Assembly: GCF_900105495.1 (NCBI RefSeq)
Contig: NZ_FNTF01000002.1
Span: forward strand, 6,154,001 to 6,218,000
Origin: Pseudomonas frederiksbergensis
GTDB taxonomy: Bacteria; Pseudomonadota; Gammaproteobacteria; Pseudomonadales; Pseudomonadaceae
DNA: 64,000 bases
Reading direction: 5' to 3'
Below, piece by piece: positions 1 through 8,982 of the stretch. A model generated the notes under the pieces. The model ran no database searches, was not told where the DNA came from, and worked only from the letters and a program-made list of their open reading frames with translations. Both the position numbers and the translations under genes were made by a program. The first letter of the stretch is position 1, and every line of letters begins with the position of its first letter.

Positions 1-14
1 GGTCGCACTAAAAG

Positions 15-47
15 AGGCGCAGCCGGAAACGGACTGCGCTTTTTTTT
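15..47 (+). terminator. Rho-independent terminator of an upstream gene
   Basis: An interrupted stem (GCGCAG-CC pairing with GG-a-CTGCGC) with a GGAAAC loop is followed by a run of eight T. The gene it ends lies to the left of the window. Confidence 0.7.
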
Positions 48-133
48 CGTCCAGTTTTTTCAACAGGCTTGCTCGAGACAACTAAATGTCCATAATAGAC
101 AAATTAGTTTACTTTCAGCTCCCGGAGCCGACC

Positions 134-1081
134 ATGCCCAGTACGCCTTACGTGATCACCCAACCTCAAGCTCGTGAGCTGCTGGCGCAGGTCGACGTGC
201 CGCAGATCCTGCGCAAGCTGTTCCGCGACCTGGCCGCCGGCCAAGCCGTACAACCGGCGCAGCAGCTGGTGGAGTTTCCACAGGGCGCTGGCGACTTCAT
301 CAACTACCTGGGCGTGCTGGCCGAAGACGGCGTTTACGGGGTCAAGACCTCGCCGTACATCGTGCGTGAACAAGGCCCGCTGGTGACCGCCTGGACGCTG
401 TTGATGTCGATGCAGACCGGCCAGCCGCTGTTGCTCTGCGATGCCGGTGAACTGACCACGGCACGCACCGCCGCAACCACCGCCGTGGCGGTCGACGCCC
501 TCGCCCCGCTGAAGGCGCAGCGCCTGGCGATTATCGGCAGCGGCAAGGTCGCCCAGGCGCACGTGCACTACGTCAAAGGCCTGCGCGACTGGCAGAGCAT
601 CAGCCTCTACTCGCCGAGCCTGAGCGACAAAAATCCCGAGGTATTGGCGCAGCTCAAAAGCCTCGATCCGCGCCTGAGCATCCTCGACAGTCTTGAAGCA
701 GCAGTTCAAGACGCCGACGTGATCATGCTCTGCACCTCGTCCGCAGGCCCGGTGATCGACCCGACAAGCTTGAGCAAACCGGCGCTGATCACCTCCATCA
801 GCACCAACGCACCACGTGCCCACGAGGTGCCGCCGCAGAGCCTCAATGACATGCAAGTGTTCTGCGACTATCGCCTGACCACCCCGGGCTCGGCCGGCGA
901 GATGCTGATTGCCGGTGAACAATATGGCTGGGACAAAAACGCGATCATCGGCGACTTGCCCGACCTGCTCAGCGAAAAAGTCCAGCGCCCTGGCTACGAC
1001 CGCCATGTGTTCTTCCGCTCCATTGGCCTGGGCCTGGAAGACATCGCACTGGCCAATGCCATCTACCGCCTACAGCACTAA
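134..1081 (+). CDS. dauB: L-arginine dehydrogenase DauB (ornithine cyclodeaminase/mu-crystallin family)
   Basis: 315 residues of the ornithine cyclodeaminase/mu-crystallin family. A Rossmann NAD(P) loop GSGKVA is visible near residues 135-140, with the family's conserved Lys (GVKTSP, about residue 71) and Arg (TARTAA, about 111) upstream. In P. aeruginosa DauB works with DauA: DauA oxidises D-arginine to 2-ketoarginine, and DauB reduces that to L-arginine with ammonia and NAD(P)H. The call rests on the dauB-dauA-dauR gene order found here; the sequence alone would only support an ornithine cyclodeaminase homologue. The ATG at 134 is chosen because a GGAG lies just upstream; an in-frame ATG at 86 has no clear ribosome binding site. 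Confidence 0.82.
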   Translation: MPSTPYVITQPQARELLAQVDVPQILRKLFRDLAAGQAVQPAQQLVEFPQGAGDFINYLGVLAEDGVYGVKTSPYIVREQGPLVTAWTLLMSMQTGQPLLLCDAGELTTARTAATTAVAVDALAPLKAQRLAIIGSGKVAQAHVHYVKGLRDWQSISLYSPSLSDKNPEVLAQLKSLDPRLSILDSLEAAVQDADVIMLCTSSAGPVIDPTSLSKPALITSISTNAPRAHEVPPQSLNDMQVFCDYRLTTPGSAGEMLIAGEQYGWDKNAIIGDLPDLLSEKVQRPGYDRHVFFRSIGLGLEDIALANAIYRLQH

Positions 1082-2257
<1,176 letters not shown>

Positions 2258-2349
2258 CGTTCGGACGCAGGTGACGTGCTGACACGATTGCGGCAAACTT
2301 CCAGCGCCCTTTTTTGACGGGGCGCCGATGCTGTCCGGAGCTCCACTTT

Positions 2350-3006
2350 ATGAACGCCCAAGAACAAGAACCAGTCGGTAACGACTCTGCATTGAAGAGT
2401 TCGCCGCTGGACAATTTCCGCGCGATCGCCGATGCCATCGCCACATTGTTCTTTCCGCACGCCGAGGTGGTGCTGCACGACCTGCGCACGCAGAAGGTCG
2501 ATTACATCGCCAACAACCTGTCCAAACGGGAAATCGGTGATGACTCGTCGCTAGAGGACATGCTCAGCGAGGAGATCAGCGAACGAAACATCGGGCCGTA
2601 CGAAAAGCTCAATTGGGATGGTCAGAAGATTCGCAGCCTGAGCAGTGTCCTGCGCGACAGCGAAGGTCGTCCGCTGGCGGTGCTGTGCATAAACCTGAAT
2701 ATTTCGTTGTTCGAGAATGCCAAGGCAGCGCTGGATCTGTTCCTGTCGCCAAGCAAGTTGATTCCGCAGCCCGATTCGCTGTTTCGCGATGACTGGCAGG
2801 AGCGGATCAATACGTTCCTGCACGTCTGGCTGCGCGAGCGTCAGCTGAGCCTGAACCTGTTGACCCGTGACCATAAGCGCGAACTGGTGCTGGCACTGCA
2901 CGCCGAAGGCGCCTTCAAAGGCAAAAGCGCCTCCAACTATGTGGCGAACGTGCTGAACATGGGGCGGGCAACGGTGTACAAACATTTGAAAGAACTGAAG
3001 GGCTAA
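2350..3006 (+). CDS. dauR: Transcriptional regulator DauR (YheO-type PAS plus HTH)
   Basis: 218 residues. Roughly residues 15-130 match the YheO-like PAS domain (PHAEVVLHDL at the start, LCINLN strand at the end), and about 170-218 form the HTH_22 helix-turn-helix (ASNYVANVLNMGRATVYKHL). It sits 92 bases after dauA on the same strand, as in the dauBAR operon, where DauR represses dauBA and is relieved by arginine. The start at 2350 is preferred over the in-frame ATG at 2314 because GGAG lies 10 bases before it and the YheO family begins about there. No operator could be recognised by eye upstream of dauB. Confidence 0.82.
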   Translation: MNAQEQEPVGNDSALKSSPLDNFRAIADAIATLFFPHAEVVLHDLRTQKVDYIANNLSKREIGDDSSLEDMLSEEISERNIGPYEKLNWDGQKIRSLSSVLRDSEGRPLAVLCINLNISLFENAKAALDLFLSPSKLIPQPDSLFRDDWQERINTFLHVWLRERQLSLNLLTRDHKRELVLALHAEGAFKGKSASNYVANVLNMGRATVYKHLKELKG

Positions 3007-3007
3007 T

Positions 3008-3110
3008 TGTGGCGAGGGAGCTTGCTCCCGCTGGACTGCGCAGCAGTCCCTTCTTTTCAGGTAGAGCGGGGCCGGTTCCCGGCCCAGCGGGAGCAAGCTC
3101 CCTCGCCACA
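3008..3110. repeat. REP doublet, family GTGGCGAGGGAGCTTGC
   Basis: A 27-bp arm (3008-3034) is exactly inverted at 3084-3110, with a second smaller hairpin between them. This is the head-to-tail REP pair typical of fluorescent Pseudomonas genomes. It lies between the convergent dauR and fhp genes and may also act as their terminator. Confidence 0.9.
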
Positions 3111-3128
3111 GGTTTCTCGCTTTAGTGG

Positions 3129-4310
3129 TTACTCCAGAACCGACGCCGGCCCGAAGAACTCGTAACGGCTTTGCTTCTCCGGCACACCCAGCGCTTTGAG
3201 GTGGCGCTTGACCGCCGCCATGAAGCCTTTAGGACCGAGGAAGTACGCGTCCAGATCGCGCTGCTGCGGCAACCACTCGCCCAGTTGCTCCTGACTCAAC
3301 AACCCAACCTTGTCCGCCGCCGGGCTCACGCCGTCATCTTCGTCGTAGCAATAAAAGCGTTTGAGTTGCGGATGACGCTCGGCCAAGCCATCGATCCAGT
3401 CGCGGAAGGCGTGAACGCTACCGTTACGTGCGCAGTGGATAAAATGCACCGGCCGCTCGGTCGCCAGCGCCGCTTCCAGCATTGCCAGGGTCGGAGTGAT
3501 GCCGACGCCGCCGCTGATCAGCACCAGCGGTTTGTCGCTGTCGGTCAGCGTGAATTCGCCCGCTGGCGGGAACAGCTGGATGCTGGAGCCTACCTGCAAA
3601 TGATCGTGCAGGTGGTTGGAGGCGCGGCCACCGGTTTCACGTTTGACGCTGATCCGGTACTGGCCCTTGTTGGCCAAGGCCGACAGCGAGTAGTTACGAC
3701 GAATTTCTTCGCCATCGAGGATCAGTTTCATGCCGATGTACTGGCCTGGCTCTGCCGCCAGAATCGGGCCTTTGTCGGCCGGTTCAAAGTAGAACGAGGT
3801 GATTTCCTCGCTTTCGTCGACCTTGGCCACCACGATGAATTCCCGTGCCCCGCGCCAGCCGCCCGGTGCCTGTTCCTTCTGGTCATAGATGCTGGTTTCG
3901 GCGCCGATCAGGATGTCGGCCAGTTGACCGTAAGCAGCCCCCCAGGCAGCCATCACTTCAGGTGTGGCAATCTCTTCACCCAGCACTTCAGAAATGGCTC
4001 GCAGCAGGCATGAACCGACAATCGGGTAATGTTCCGGAAGGATTTGCAGCGCCACGTGCTTGTTGATGATCTTGGCCACCAGGTCGCCCAACTGGTCGAG
4101 CTGGTCGATGTGCCGCGCATACATCAAGACACCGTTGGCCAGGGCGCGCGGCTGATCACCGCTGGCCTGATGGGCCTGGTTGAACAACGGGCGAACTTCC
4201 GGGTACTCGGACAGCATCATGCGGTAGAAATGCGTGATCAATGCTTCGCCACCGCTTTCCAGCAAGGGCACAGTGGATTTGACGATTGCACGGTCTTGAA
4301 CGCTAAGCAT
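3129..4310 (-). CDS. fhp: Flavohaemoglobin / nitric oxide dioxygenase
   Basis: 393 residues, the usual flavohaemoglobin length. The globin domain has Tyr29, Gln53 and proximal His85 at the canonical numbers. An FAD-binding segment (RRNYSLS) and an NAD-binding loop (ISGGVGITP) follow in a ferredoxin-reductase-like module. The enzyme turns NO and O2 into nitrate in the cytoplasm, using NAD(P)H. It is transcribed away from a NorR-type activator, with sigma54-like promoter bases and two GT-N7-AC boxes between them, so induction by NO is expected. This is the fhp/fhpR arrangement of P. aeruginosa (hmp in enterobacteria). Confidence 0.97.
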   Translation of the reverse strand: MLSVQDRAIVKSTVPLLESGGEALITHFYRMMLSEYPEVRPLFNQAHQASGDQPRALANGVLMYARHIDQLDQLGDLVAKIINKHVALQILPEHYPIVGSCLLRAISEVLGEEIATPEVMAAWGAAYGQLADILIGAETSIYDQKEQAPGGWRGAREFIVVAKVDESEEITSFYFEPADKGPILAAEPGQYIGMKLILDGEEIRRNYSLSALANKGQYRISVKRETGGRASNHLHDHLQVGSSIQLFPPAGEFTLTDSDKPLVLISGGVGITPTLAMLEAALATERPVHFIHCARNGSVHAFRDWIDGLAERHPQLKRFYCYDEDDGVSPAADKVGLLSQEQLGEWLPQQRDLDAYFLGPKGFMAAVKRHLKALGVPEKQSRYEFFGPASVLE

Positions 4311-4358
4311 AAGGCGACTCCTGAACTACTTGGATTGCTAACTGTTTGTCTTGTAGTT

Positions 4359-4375
4359 ATCAGTTTTCGTGCCAG
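4359..4375 (-). promoter_or_regulatory. Candidate sigma54 promoter of fhp
   Basis: Read on the minus strand, CTGGCACGAAAACTGAT matches the -24 element (TGGCACG) exactly and the -12 element imperfectly (CTGAT for TTGCW; GG-N10-GA instead of GG-N10-GC). It ends 49 bases upstream of the fhp start, a normal distance. The divergent regulator is a sigma54 activator, which supports the call. Confidence 0.6.
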
Positions 4376-4415
4376 AAATTAAAACCTTATAAATCAATAA
4401 GTTAAATTCTTGATA

Positions 4416-4452
4416 GTCATATCGACACACCCTGACTTATAGTCATACCGAC
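4416..4452. promoter_or_regulatory. Two NorR/FhpR binding boxes (GT-N7-AC)
   Basis: GTCATATCGAC at 4416-4426 and GTCATACCGAC at 4442-4452 differ at one base and are spaced 26 bp apart. Both fit the GT-N7-AC core of NorR enhancer sites. They lie 40-80 bp upstream of the candidate sigma54 promoter of fhp, where an activator hexamer would bind. The right box is 14 bases before the regulator's own start, so autoregulation is possible. Confidence 0.7.
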
Positions 4453-4466
4453 TACACGGAGTCACT

Positions 4467-6017
4467 ATGACTGCAAAAGCCTTGCTCACCACCCTGCTGC
4501 CACTGGTCGCTGACCTGTCCCGCGAACTCCCTGAAGGCGAGCGCTATCGACGCTTGCTCGAAGCCATGCGCGCCTTGCTACCGTGCGACGCTGCTGCCCT
4601 GCTGCGCCTTGATGGCGAATGGCTGGTGCCACTGGCCGTCGACGGGTTGAGCACCGACACCCTCGGCCGACGCTTCAAAGTCAGCGAACACCCGCGTTTC
4701 GAAGCGCTGCTCAGCAGCCACGGCCCGACCCGTTTTGCCGCCGACAGCGACCTGCCCGACCCTTACGACGGATTGGTCGATGGCCTCGATGAACATCTGG
4801 AAGTCCACGATTGCATGGGTTGCCCGCTGTTTATCGATGAGCGTCCCTGGGGTTTGCTGACCCTCGACGCCCTCGATCCGGAGCGCTTCGAACCGATCGA
4901 ACTGGACGCCCTGGAAGCTTTCGCCAGCCTCGCCGCCGCCACCGTCAACGCCGCCGAGCGCATCGAACGCCTGGCCAATCGTGTCGAAGACGAACATCAG
5001 CGTGCCGAGGTTTACCGACAGGCCAGCGGCCAGCAGAACCGCGAGATGATTGGCCAGAGCAAGGCGCACAAACGGTTGGTGGAAGAAATCAACCTGGTGG
5101 GCGGCAGCGACCTTACCGTGCTGATCACCGGCGAAACCGGAGTCGGCAAGGAACTGGTCGCCCAAGCCATCCACGCCGCATCGCCCCGGGCTGACAAGCC
5201 GATCATCAGCCTCAACTGCGCCGCGCTGCCGGACACACTGGTGGAGAGCGAATTGTTCGGCCACGTCCGCGGCGCCTTTACCGGCGCGATGAACGATCGG
5301 CGCGGCAAGTTCGAACTGGCCAATGGCGGCACACTGTTTCTCGATGAAGTCGGTGAGCTGTCCCTGACCGTCCAGGCCAAATTGCTGCGCGTCCTGCAAA
5401 GCGGTCAGCTGCAGCGATTGGGGTCGGATAAAGAGCATCTGGTCGACGTACGACTGATCGCCGCGACCAACCGCGACCTGGCCGAGGAAGTGCGCAGCGG
5501 CCGCTACCGCGCCGACTTCTATCACCGCCTGAGCGTTTATCCGCTGCTGGTGCCAGCATTGCGTGACCGTGGGCGGGATGTGCTGCTGCTCAGCGGCTAC
5601 TTTCTGGAGCAAAACCGCTCGCGCATGGGCCTCAACAGCCTGCGCCTGACCAGCGATGCGCAGGCGGCATTGCTGGCATATACATGGCCGGGCAATGTGC
5701 GGGAGCTGGAACACTTGATTGGCCGCAGTGCCTTGAAGGCGTTGGGTAACTGCAAGGAGCGGCCGAAGATTCTGAGTTTGAGCGCGGCGGATCTGGATTT
5801 GCCCAATGGCAGCGTTGAGCTTGCAACCGAGCCAGTCCCTGCCAGCCCTGCGGCTTTGGTCTCGGGAGACTTGCGGGCGGCGACCGAGGATTATCAGCGT
5901 CGACTGATCAACGCCTGCCTGGAACGGCACCATAACAATTGGGCGAGCGCAGCGCGTGAGCTAGGCTTGGATCGGGCAAATCTTGGAAGGATGGCTAAAC
6001 GCCTGGGTATGAAGTAA
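4467..6017 (+). CDS. norR: Nitric oxide-responsive sigma54 activator NorR/FhpR
   Basis: 516 residues in the NorR layout: an N-terminal GAF domain (about 1-170) that in NorR holds a non-haem iron sensing NO, a central AAA+ ATPase (about 185-425) with Walker A GETGVGKE at 222-229 and the sigma54-contact loop GAFTGA at 269-274, and a Fis-type HTH at the C-terminus ([20 protein letters not shown]). It is divergent from fhp and is its expected activator (FhpR in P. aeruginosa). An ACGGAG box precedes the ATG. NorR paralogues also control norCB, but the neighbour here is the flavohaemoglobin. Confidence 0.95.
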   Translation: MTAKALLTTLLPLVADLSRELPEGERYRRLLEAMRALLPCDAAALLRLDGEWLVPLAVDGLSTDTLGRRFKVSEHPRFEALLSSHGPTRFAADSDLPDPYDGLVDGLDEHLEVHDCMGCPLFIDERPWGLLTLDALDPERFEPIELDALEAFASLAAATVNAAERIERLANRVEDEHQRAEVYRQASGQQNREMIGQSKAHKRLVEEINLVGGSDLTVLITGETGVGKELVAQAIHAASPRADKPIISLNCAALPDTLVESELFGHVRGAFTGAMNDRRGKFELANGGTLFLDEVGELSLTVQAKLLRVLQSGQLQRLGSDKEHLVDVRLIAATNRDLAEEVRSGRYRADFYHRLSVYPLLVPALRDRGRDVLLLSGYFLEQNRSRMGLNSLRLTSDAQAALLAYTWPGNVRELEHLIGRSALKALGNCKERPKILSLSAADLDLPNGSVELATEPVPASPAALVSGDLRAATEDYQRRLINACLERHHNNWASAARELGLDRANLGRMAKRLGMK

Positions 6018-6028
6018 CCCGATCCCGT

Positions 6029-6160
6029 GTAGCAGCTGCCGAAGGCTGCGTTCGAGGACGAAGTCCTCGCCAAACCATTCACCGTGTTGTATCTGATGCA
6101 CCGGGGGGACAGGATTTACGACTGCTTCGCACCCGGACGCAGCCTTCGGCAGCTGCTACA
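6029..6160. repeat. REP doublet, family TGTAGCAGCTGCCGAAGGC
   Basis: A 23-bp arm at 6029-6051 is exactly inverted at 6138-6160, with about 86 bases between that hold a smaller hairpin. It fills the gap between norR and cheV together with about 130 bases in which nothing else was recognised. Confidence 0.85.
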
Positions 6161-6288
6161 GGAATCGCACTGACCGGGCTGGCGACGGAATAACCCTAAA
6201 GCCTGCCCGTCACAAGTCGATAACCCGGCATCGATAGCTGTTGACGATCCTCGCGACTGCCCATCACCTTTTTCCACAGAAGGTTTTT

Positions 6289-7191
6289 ATGTCTTCAAAC
6301 AAAGCCCGCGCAGATTCACTTTCGCTTCTGCTGTTTACCTTGCGCAGCGGCAAGCTGATGGCGATCAACCTGCTGAAAGTCAGCGAAATCATTCCCTGCC
6401 CGCCGCTGACCAAGCTGCCGGAGGCGCATCCTCATGTCAAAGGCATCGCCACCTTGCGCGGCGCGTCGTTATCAGTGATCGACCTCAGCCGTGCCATCGG
6501 CGAACGACCGCTGGAAGATCCGAACGGTGGCTGCCTGATCGTCACCGATGTCAGCCGCTCCAAGCAGGGTTTGCACGTTCAAGCCGTGAGCAAGATCGTC
6601 CACTGCCTGACCACCGACATCCGCCCGCCGCCGTTTGGCTCTGGCGGCGTGCGTTCGTACATCACTGGCGTGACCTCGGTCGACGGCACGTTGGTACAGG
6701 TGCTGGACATCGAAAAAGTGATCCATGGCATCGCCCCGGCGCAGATCGAAACGGCGCCGACCGAACTGAGCATGGAAGATGCCGAAGTACTCGGCAACGC
6801 GCGGATTCTGGTGGTCGACGACAGCCAGGTGGCGTTGCAACAATCTGTGCACACCCTGCGCAATCTCGGCCTGCAATGCCACACCGCCCGCAGTGCCAAG
6901 GAAGCCATCGACTGCCTGCTGGACCTGCAAGGCACGGCCCAGCAAATCAACCTGATCGTCTCGGACATCGAAATGTCGGAGATGGACGGTTACGCATTTA
7001 CCCGAACCCTGCGCGAAACCCCCGACTTCTCGCACCTCTATGTGCTGCTGCACACCTCTTTGGACAGCGCGATGAACAGCGAAAAGGCCCGTCTTGCCGG
7101 CGCGAACGCAGTGCTGACCAAGTTCTCCTCGCCAGAACTGACCAAGTGCCTGATCGAAGCGGCCAAGGCGGTCGCTGAACAAGGTCATTGA
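6289..7191 (+). CDS. cheV: Chemotaxis coupling protein CheV
   Basis: 300 residues with the CheV architecture: a CheW-like domain (about 10-160) and a response-regulator receiver domain (about 170-295). In the receiver, Asp177-Asp178 form the acidic pocket, Asp226 (in VSDIEM) is the expected phosphorylation site, and the conserved Thr and Lys are seen in LLHTSL and VLTKFS. CheV links chemoreceptors to CheA and is tuned by phosphorylation. No other chemotaxis gene is nearby. The start at 6289 is taken because GAAGG precedes it; an upstream in-frame TTG at 6241 lacks support. Confidence 0.92.
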   Translation: MSSNKARADSLSLLLFTLRSGKLMAINLLKVSEIIPCPPLTKLPEAHPHVKGIATLRGASLSVIDLSRAIGERPLEDPNGGCLIVTDVSRSKQGLHVQAVSKIVHCLTTDIRPPPFGSGGVRSYITGVTSVDGTLVQVLDIEKVIHGIAPAQIETAPTELSMEDAEVLGNARILVVDDSQVALQQSVHTLRNLGLQCHTARSAKEAIDCLLDLQGTAQQINLIVSDIEMSEMDGYAFTRTLRETPDFSHLYVLLHTSLDSAMNSEKARLAGANAVLTKFSSPELTKCLIEAAKAVAEQGH

Positions 7192-7218
7192 GGTTTGAGC
7201 AAGGACTTCTGTTTTCTG

Positions 7219-7677
7219 ATGCGGCGTAACCTCGCTGAAGTTGTGCCCGCAATCGCTTGGCCTGAGGGAATCGTCCTCAGCGAATACCGCCCCGATCTGG
7301 CTGAAGCCATTCATCGTTTGATGGAATTGGGCTATCAGGAAGGTGGCGGTCGCGTGCCGGCGCTGGACGTGTGGCAACAGCGTTTTGAAACCGATCCTGA
7401 ATATGATCCGAGCCTGTGTTTCCTCGCTCTGGATGCCGAAGGCATCGTTGGGGTGTGCCAGTGCTGGACCAGCGCCTACATCAAGAACCTGGTCGTCCAT
7501 CCACGGGCTCAGGGCCAAGGTTTGGGACGCGCATTGCTGCTACATGCTTTCAACATTTTTCAGCAACGGCGCGAGGGTTTCGTCGACTTGAAGGTGCTGG
7601 AAGACAACCTTCGGGCGCAGCGGCTGTATGAAAGTGCCGGGATGCGCGTGGTCCGCCGGGAACCGGTTCCGGCCTGA
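7219..7677 (+). CDS. GNAT family N-acetyltransferase
   Basis: 152 residues. The acetyl-CoA-binding motif A is clear (VHPRAQGQGLGRALL), followed by the motif B segment ending in NLRAQRLYESAGM. Substrate is unknown. The gene begins 27 bases after cheV on the same strand and may be read with it, though no functional link is known. An ATG at 7219 with AAGGA 13 bases before it was chosen; an in-frame TTG at 7195 would add eight residues. Confidence 0.85.
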   Translation: MRRNLAEVVPAIAWPEGIVLSEYRPDLAEAIHRLMELGYQEGGGRVPALDVWQQRFETDPEYDPSLCFLALDAEGIVGVCQCWTSAYIKNLVVHPRAQGQGLGRALLLHAFNIFQQRREGFVDLKVLEDNLRAQRLYESAGMRVVRREPVPA

Positions 7678-7762
7678 CTGTGGCGAGGGGGCCGACACAT
7701 TCAACCTGAAACCATCAGGCATACTCCAACCTTGGCCAAAACACCCCAAGGATGCCCGCCCC

Positions 7763-8089
7763 ATGAAAGCCGCAAGCCTGACCTTCCTCTGCCTCACCGC
7801 TCTCGCCTTTCAGGCTCACGCATCCAGCCCCGACGCCTGGGCCGCCTACGACAAAACCGTACTCGCCAGTTGCATTAAGGCCAGCGGCTTGAAAAATGCC
7901 AAACCCGTGGGCAATGCCGCGCAGTTCGATGACCGGGTTGGCTACACCGCACTGCTGTTGCAAGGCCAATACCCGCAAAAACACATGAAAGGCCAGCAAG
8001 GCACCGAACTGTGTCTCTATAACAAGAAAAGCAAAACCGCCTACGTCACCGAATGGGACTCCATCCGCCCAACCGCCAAGGCGCAGTGA
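7763..8089 (+). CDS. Small exported protein of unknown function
   Basis: 108 residues starting with a clear Sec signal peptide: a Lys, a hydrophobic stretch, then a probable cleavage after AHA (about residue 20). The mature part is about 88 residues, hydrophilic, with two Cys (CIKASG and ELCLYN) that could form a disulfide. No domain was recognised. The preceding 85-base gap begins with a remnant of a REP arm (GTGGCGAGG). A terminator follows at 8122. Confidence 0.75.
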   Translation: MKAASLTFLCLTALAFQAHASSPDAWAAYDKTVLASCIKASGLKNAKPVGNAAQFDDRVGYTALLLQGQYPQKHMKGQQGTELCLYNKKSKTAYVTEWDSIRPTAKAQ

Positions 8090-8121
8090 CTGGCGCATAA
8101 CTTGCTTCGATAGCGGCCTTT

Positions 8122-8146
8122 GCGGCGACATTCTGTCGCCGTTTTC
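8122..8146 (+). terminator. Rho-independent terminator
   Basis: CGGCGACA pairs with TGTCGCCG over a TTC loop and is followed by TTTT. It ends the small exported-protein gene. Confidence 0.7.
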
Positions 8147-8173
8147 ATGTTCTTCAATGCAACTGGCCGTTCA

Positions 8174-8923
8174 ATGAATACGACGTTTTCCTGCGTAGGC
8201 TGTGGCAAATGCTGCAACGACCATCACGTGCCCCTGACCCTGCCCGAAGCGCGGATGTGGGCGGCCGATGGCGGTCAAGTGATCGTGCTGGTGGAAGGTT
8301 TCCTGGGCAATGGCCTGGGCTTGCCAGAGCAGCAGCGTGAACATGCCGAACGCCGCTCAGTGAAGGTTCGAAGCGGCGTTTCCGAGGCGTACATAGCCAT
8401 CACTTTTGCCGCTTACAACGTCGGTCCTTGCCGGAATCTTGACGAAGACAACCTCTGCCGCATCTATGAACGCCGGCCGCTGGTGTGCCGCATCTACCCG
8501 ATGGAAATCAATCCGCATATTCCCCTGAACACTGCGGCGAAAGAATGTCCGCCCGAGTCGTGGGAAAAGGGACCGAAACTGATTGTGGGAAGTGAATTGG
8601 TCGATCAGGAACTGGCTGGATTAATCCAGCGCTCCCGTCAGGCCGATCGCGATGACATTCGGACCAAGGAAGCGATTTGCGCGTTGCTGGGGATTCGGAC
8701 TACAGCGTTGAAGGGTGATGGGTTTACCGCTTACCTGCCGGACATGACGGCGTTCGCGAGGGGCATCGATCAGGTTGCGGCGCAGCCATTGGTCGGGTCA
8801 GGCGCTGACTGGTTGTTTCATGTATCGGGCGAAGACATCGCCGGGCAAGTGCAGGCGACGGGTGCGCAAGTGGCGACAGATACGCCAGCGAACTATGCGT
8901 TTATTTCGTTGCGGGTGGCCTGA
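8174..8923 (+). CDS. YkgJ family cysteine-cluster protein
   Basis: 249 residues. The N-terminus has CVGCGKCC (residues 7-14), followed by CRNLDEDNLCRIYERRPLVC and CRIYPME, the arrangement of the YkgJ/CxxCxxCC family, which is thought to bind zinc or an Fe-S cluster. The family's biochemical role is not established. The C-terminal third shows no known domain. The start at 8174 places the Cys cluster at the N-terminus as in relatives; in-frame ATGs at 8120 and 8147 fall in or directly after the preceding terminator. Confidence 0.85.
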   Translation: MNTTFSCVGCGKCCNDHHVPLTLPEARMWAADGGQVIVLVEGFLGNGLGLPEQQREHAERRSVKVRSGVSEAYIAITFAAYNVGPCRNLDEDNLCRIYERRPLVCRIYPMEINPHIPLNTAAKECPPESWEKGPKLIVGSELVDQELAGLIQRSRQADRDDIRTKEAICALLGIRTTALKGDGFTAYLPDMTAFARGIDQVAAQPLVGSGADWLFHVSGEDIAGQVQATGAQVATDTPANYAFISLRVA

Positions 8924-8937
8924 GGCGCCAGTCTCGG

Positions 8938-8968
8938 AATCACTGCGCAATACCGTTGCGCAGTGATT
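8938..8968. terminator. Hairpin between convergent genes
   Basis: A perfect 13-bp stem (AATCACTGCGCAA and its inverse) with a TACCG loop lies between the convergent ykgJ-type and SBP-RidA genes. There is no strong T-run on either side, so factor-independent action is uncertain. Confidence 0.55.
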
Positions 8969-8982
8969 CGTCGCCAAGAAGA

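Noticed and set aside
134..1081. Plain ornithine cyclodeaminase (proline from ornithine)
   Set aside because: The following FAD D-amino acid dehydrogenase and YheO-type regulator reproduce the dauBAR order, so arginine dehydrogenase is the better reading; substrate is still not proven.
7628..7762. Longer start for the small exported protein gene at 7763
   Set aside because: The upstream extension overlaps the 3' end of the GNAT gene and would bury the signal peptide; the ATG at 7763 begins exactly at it.
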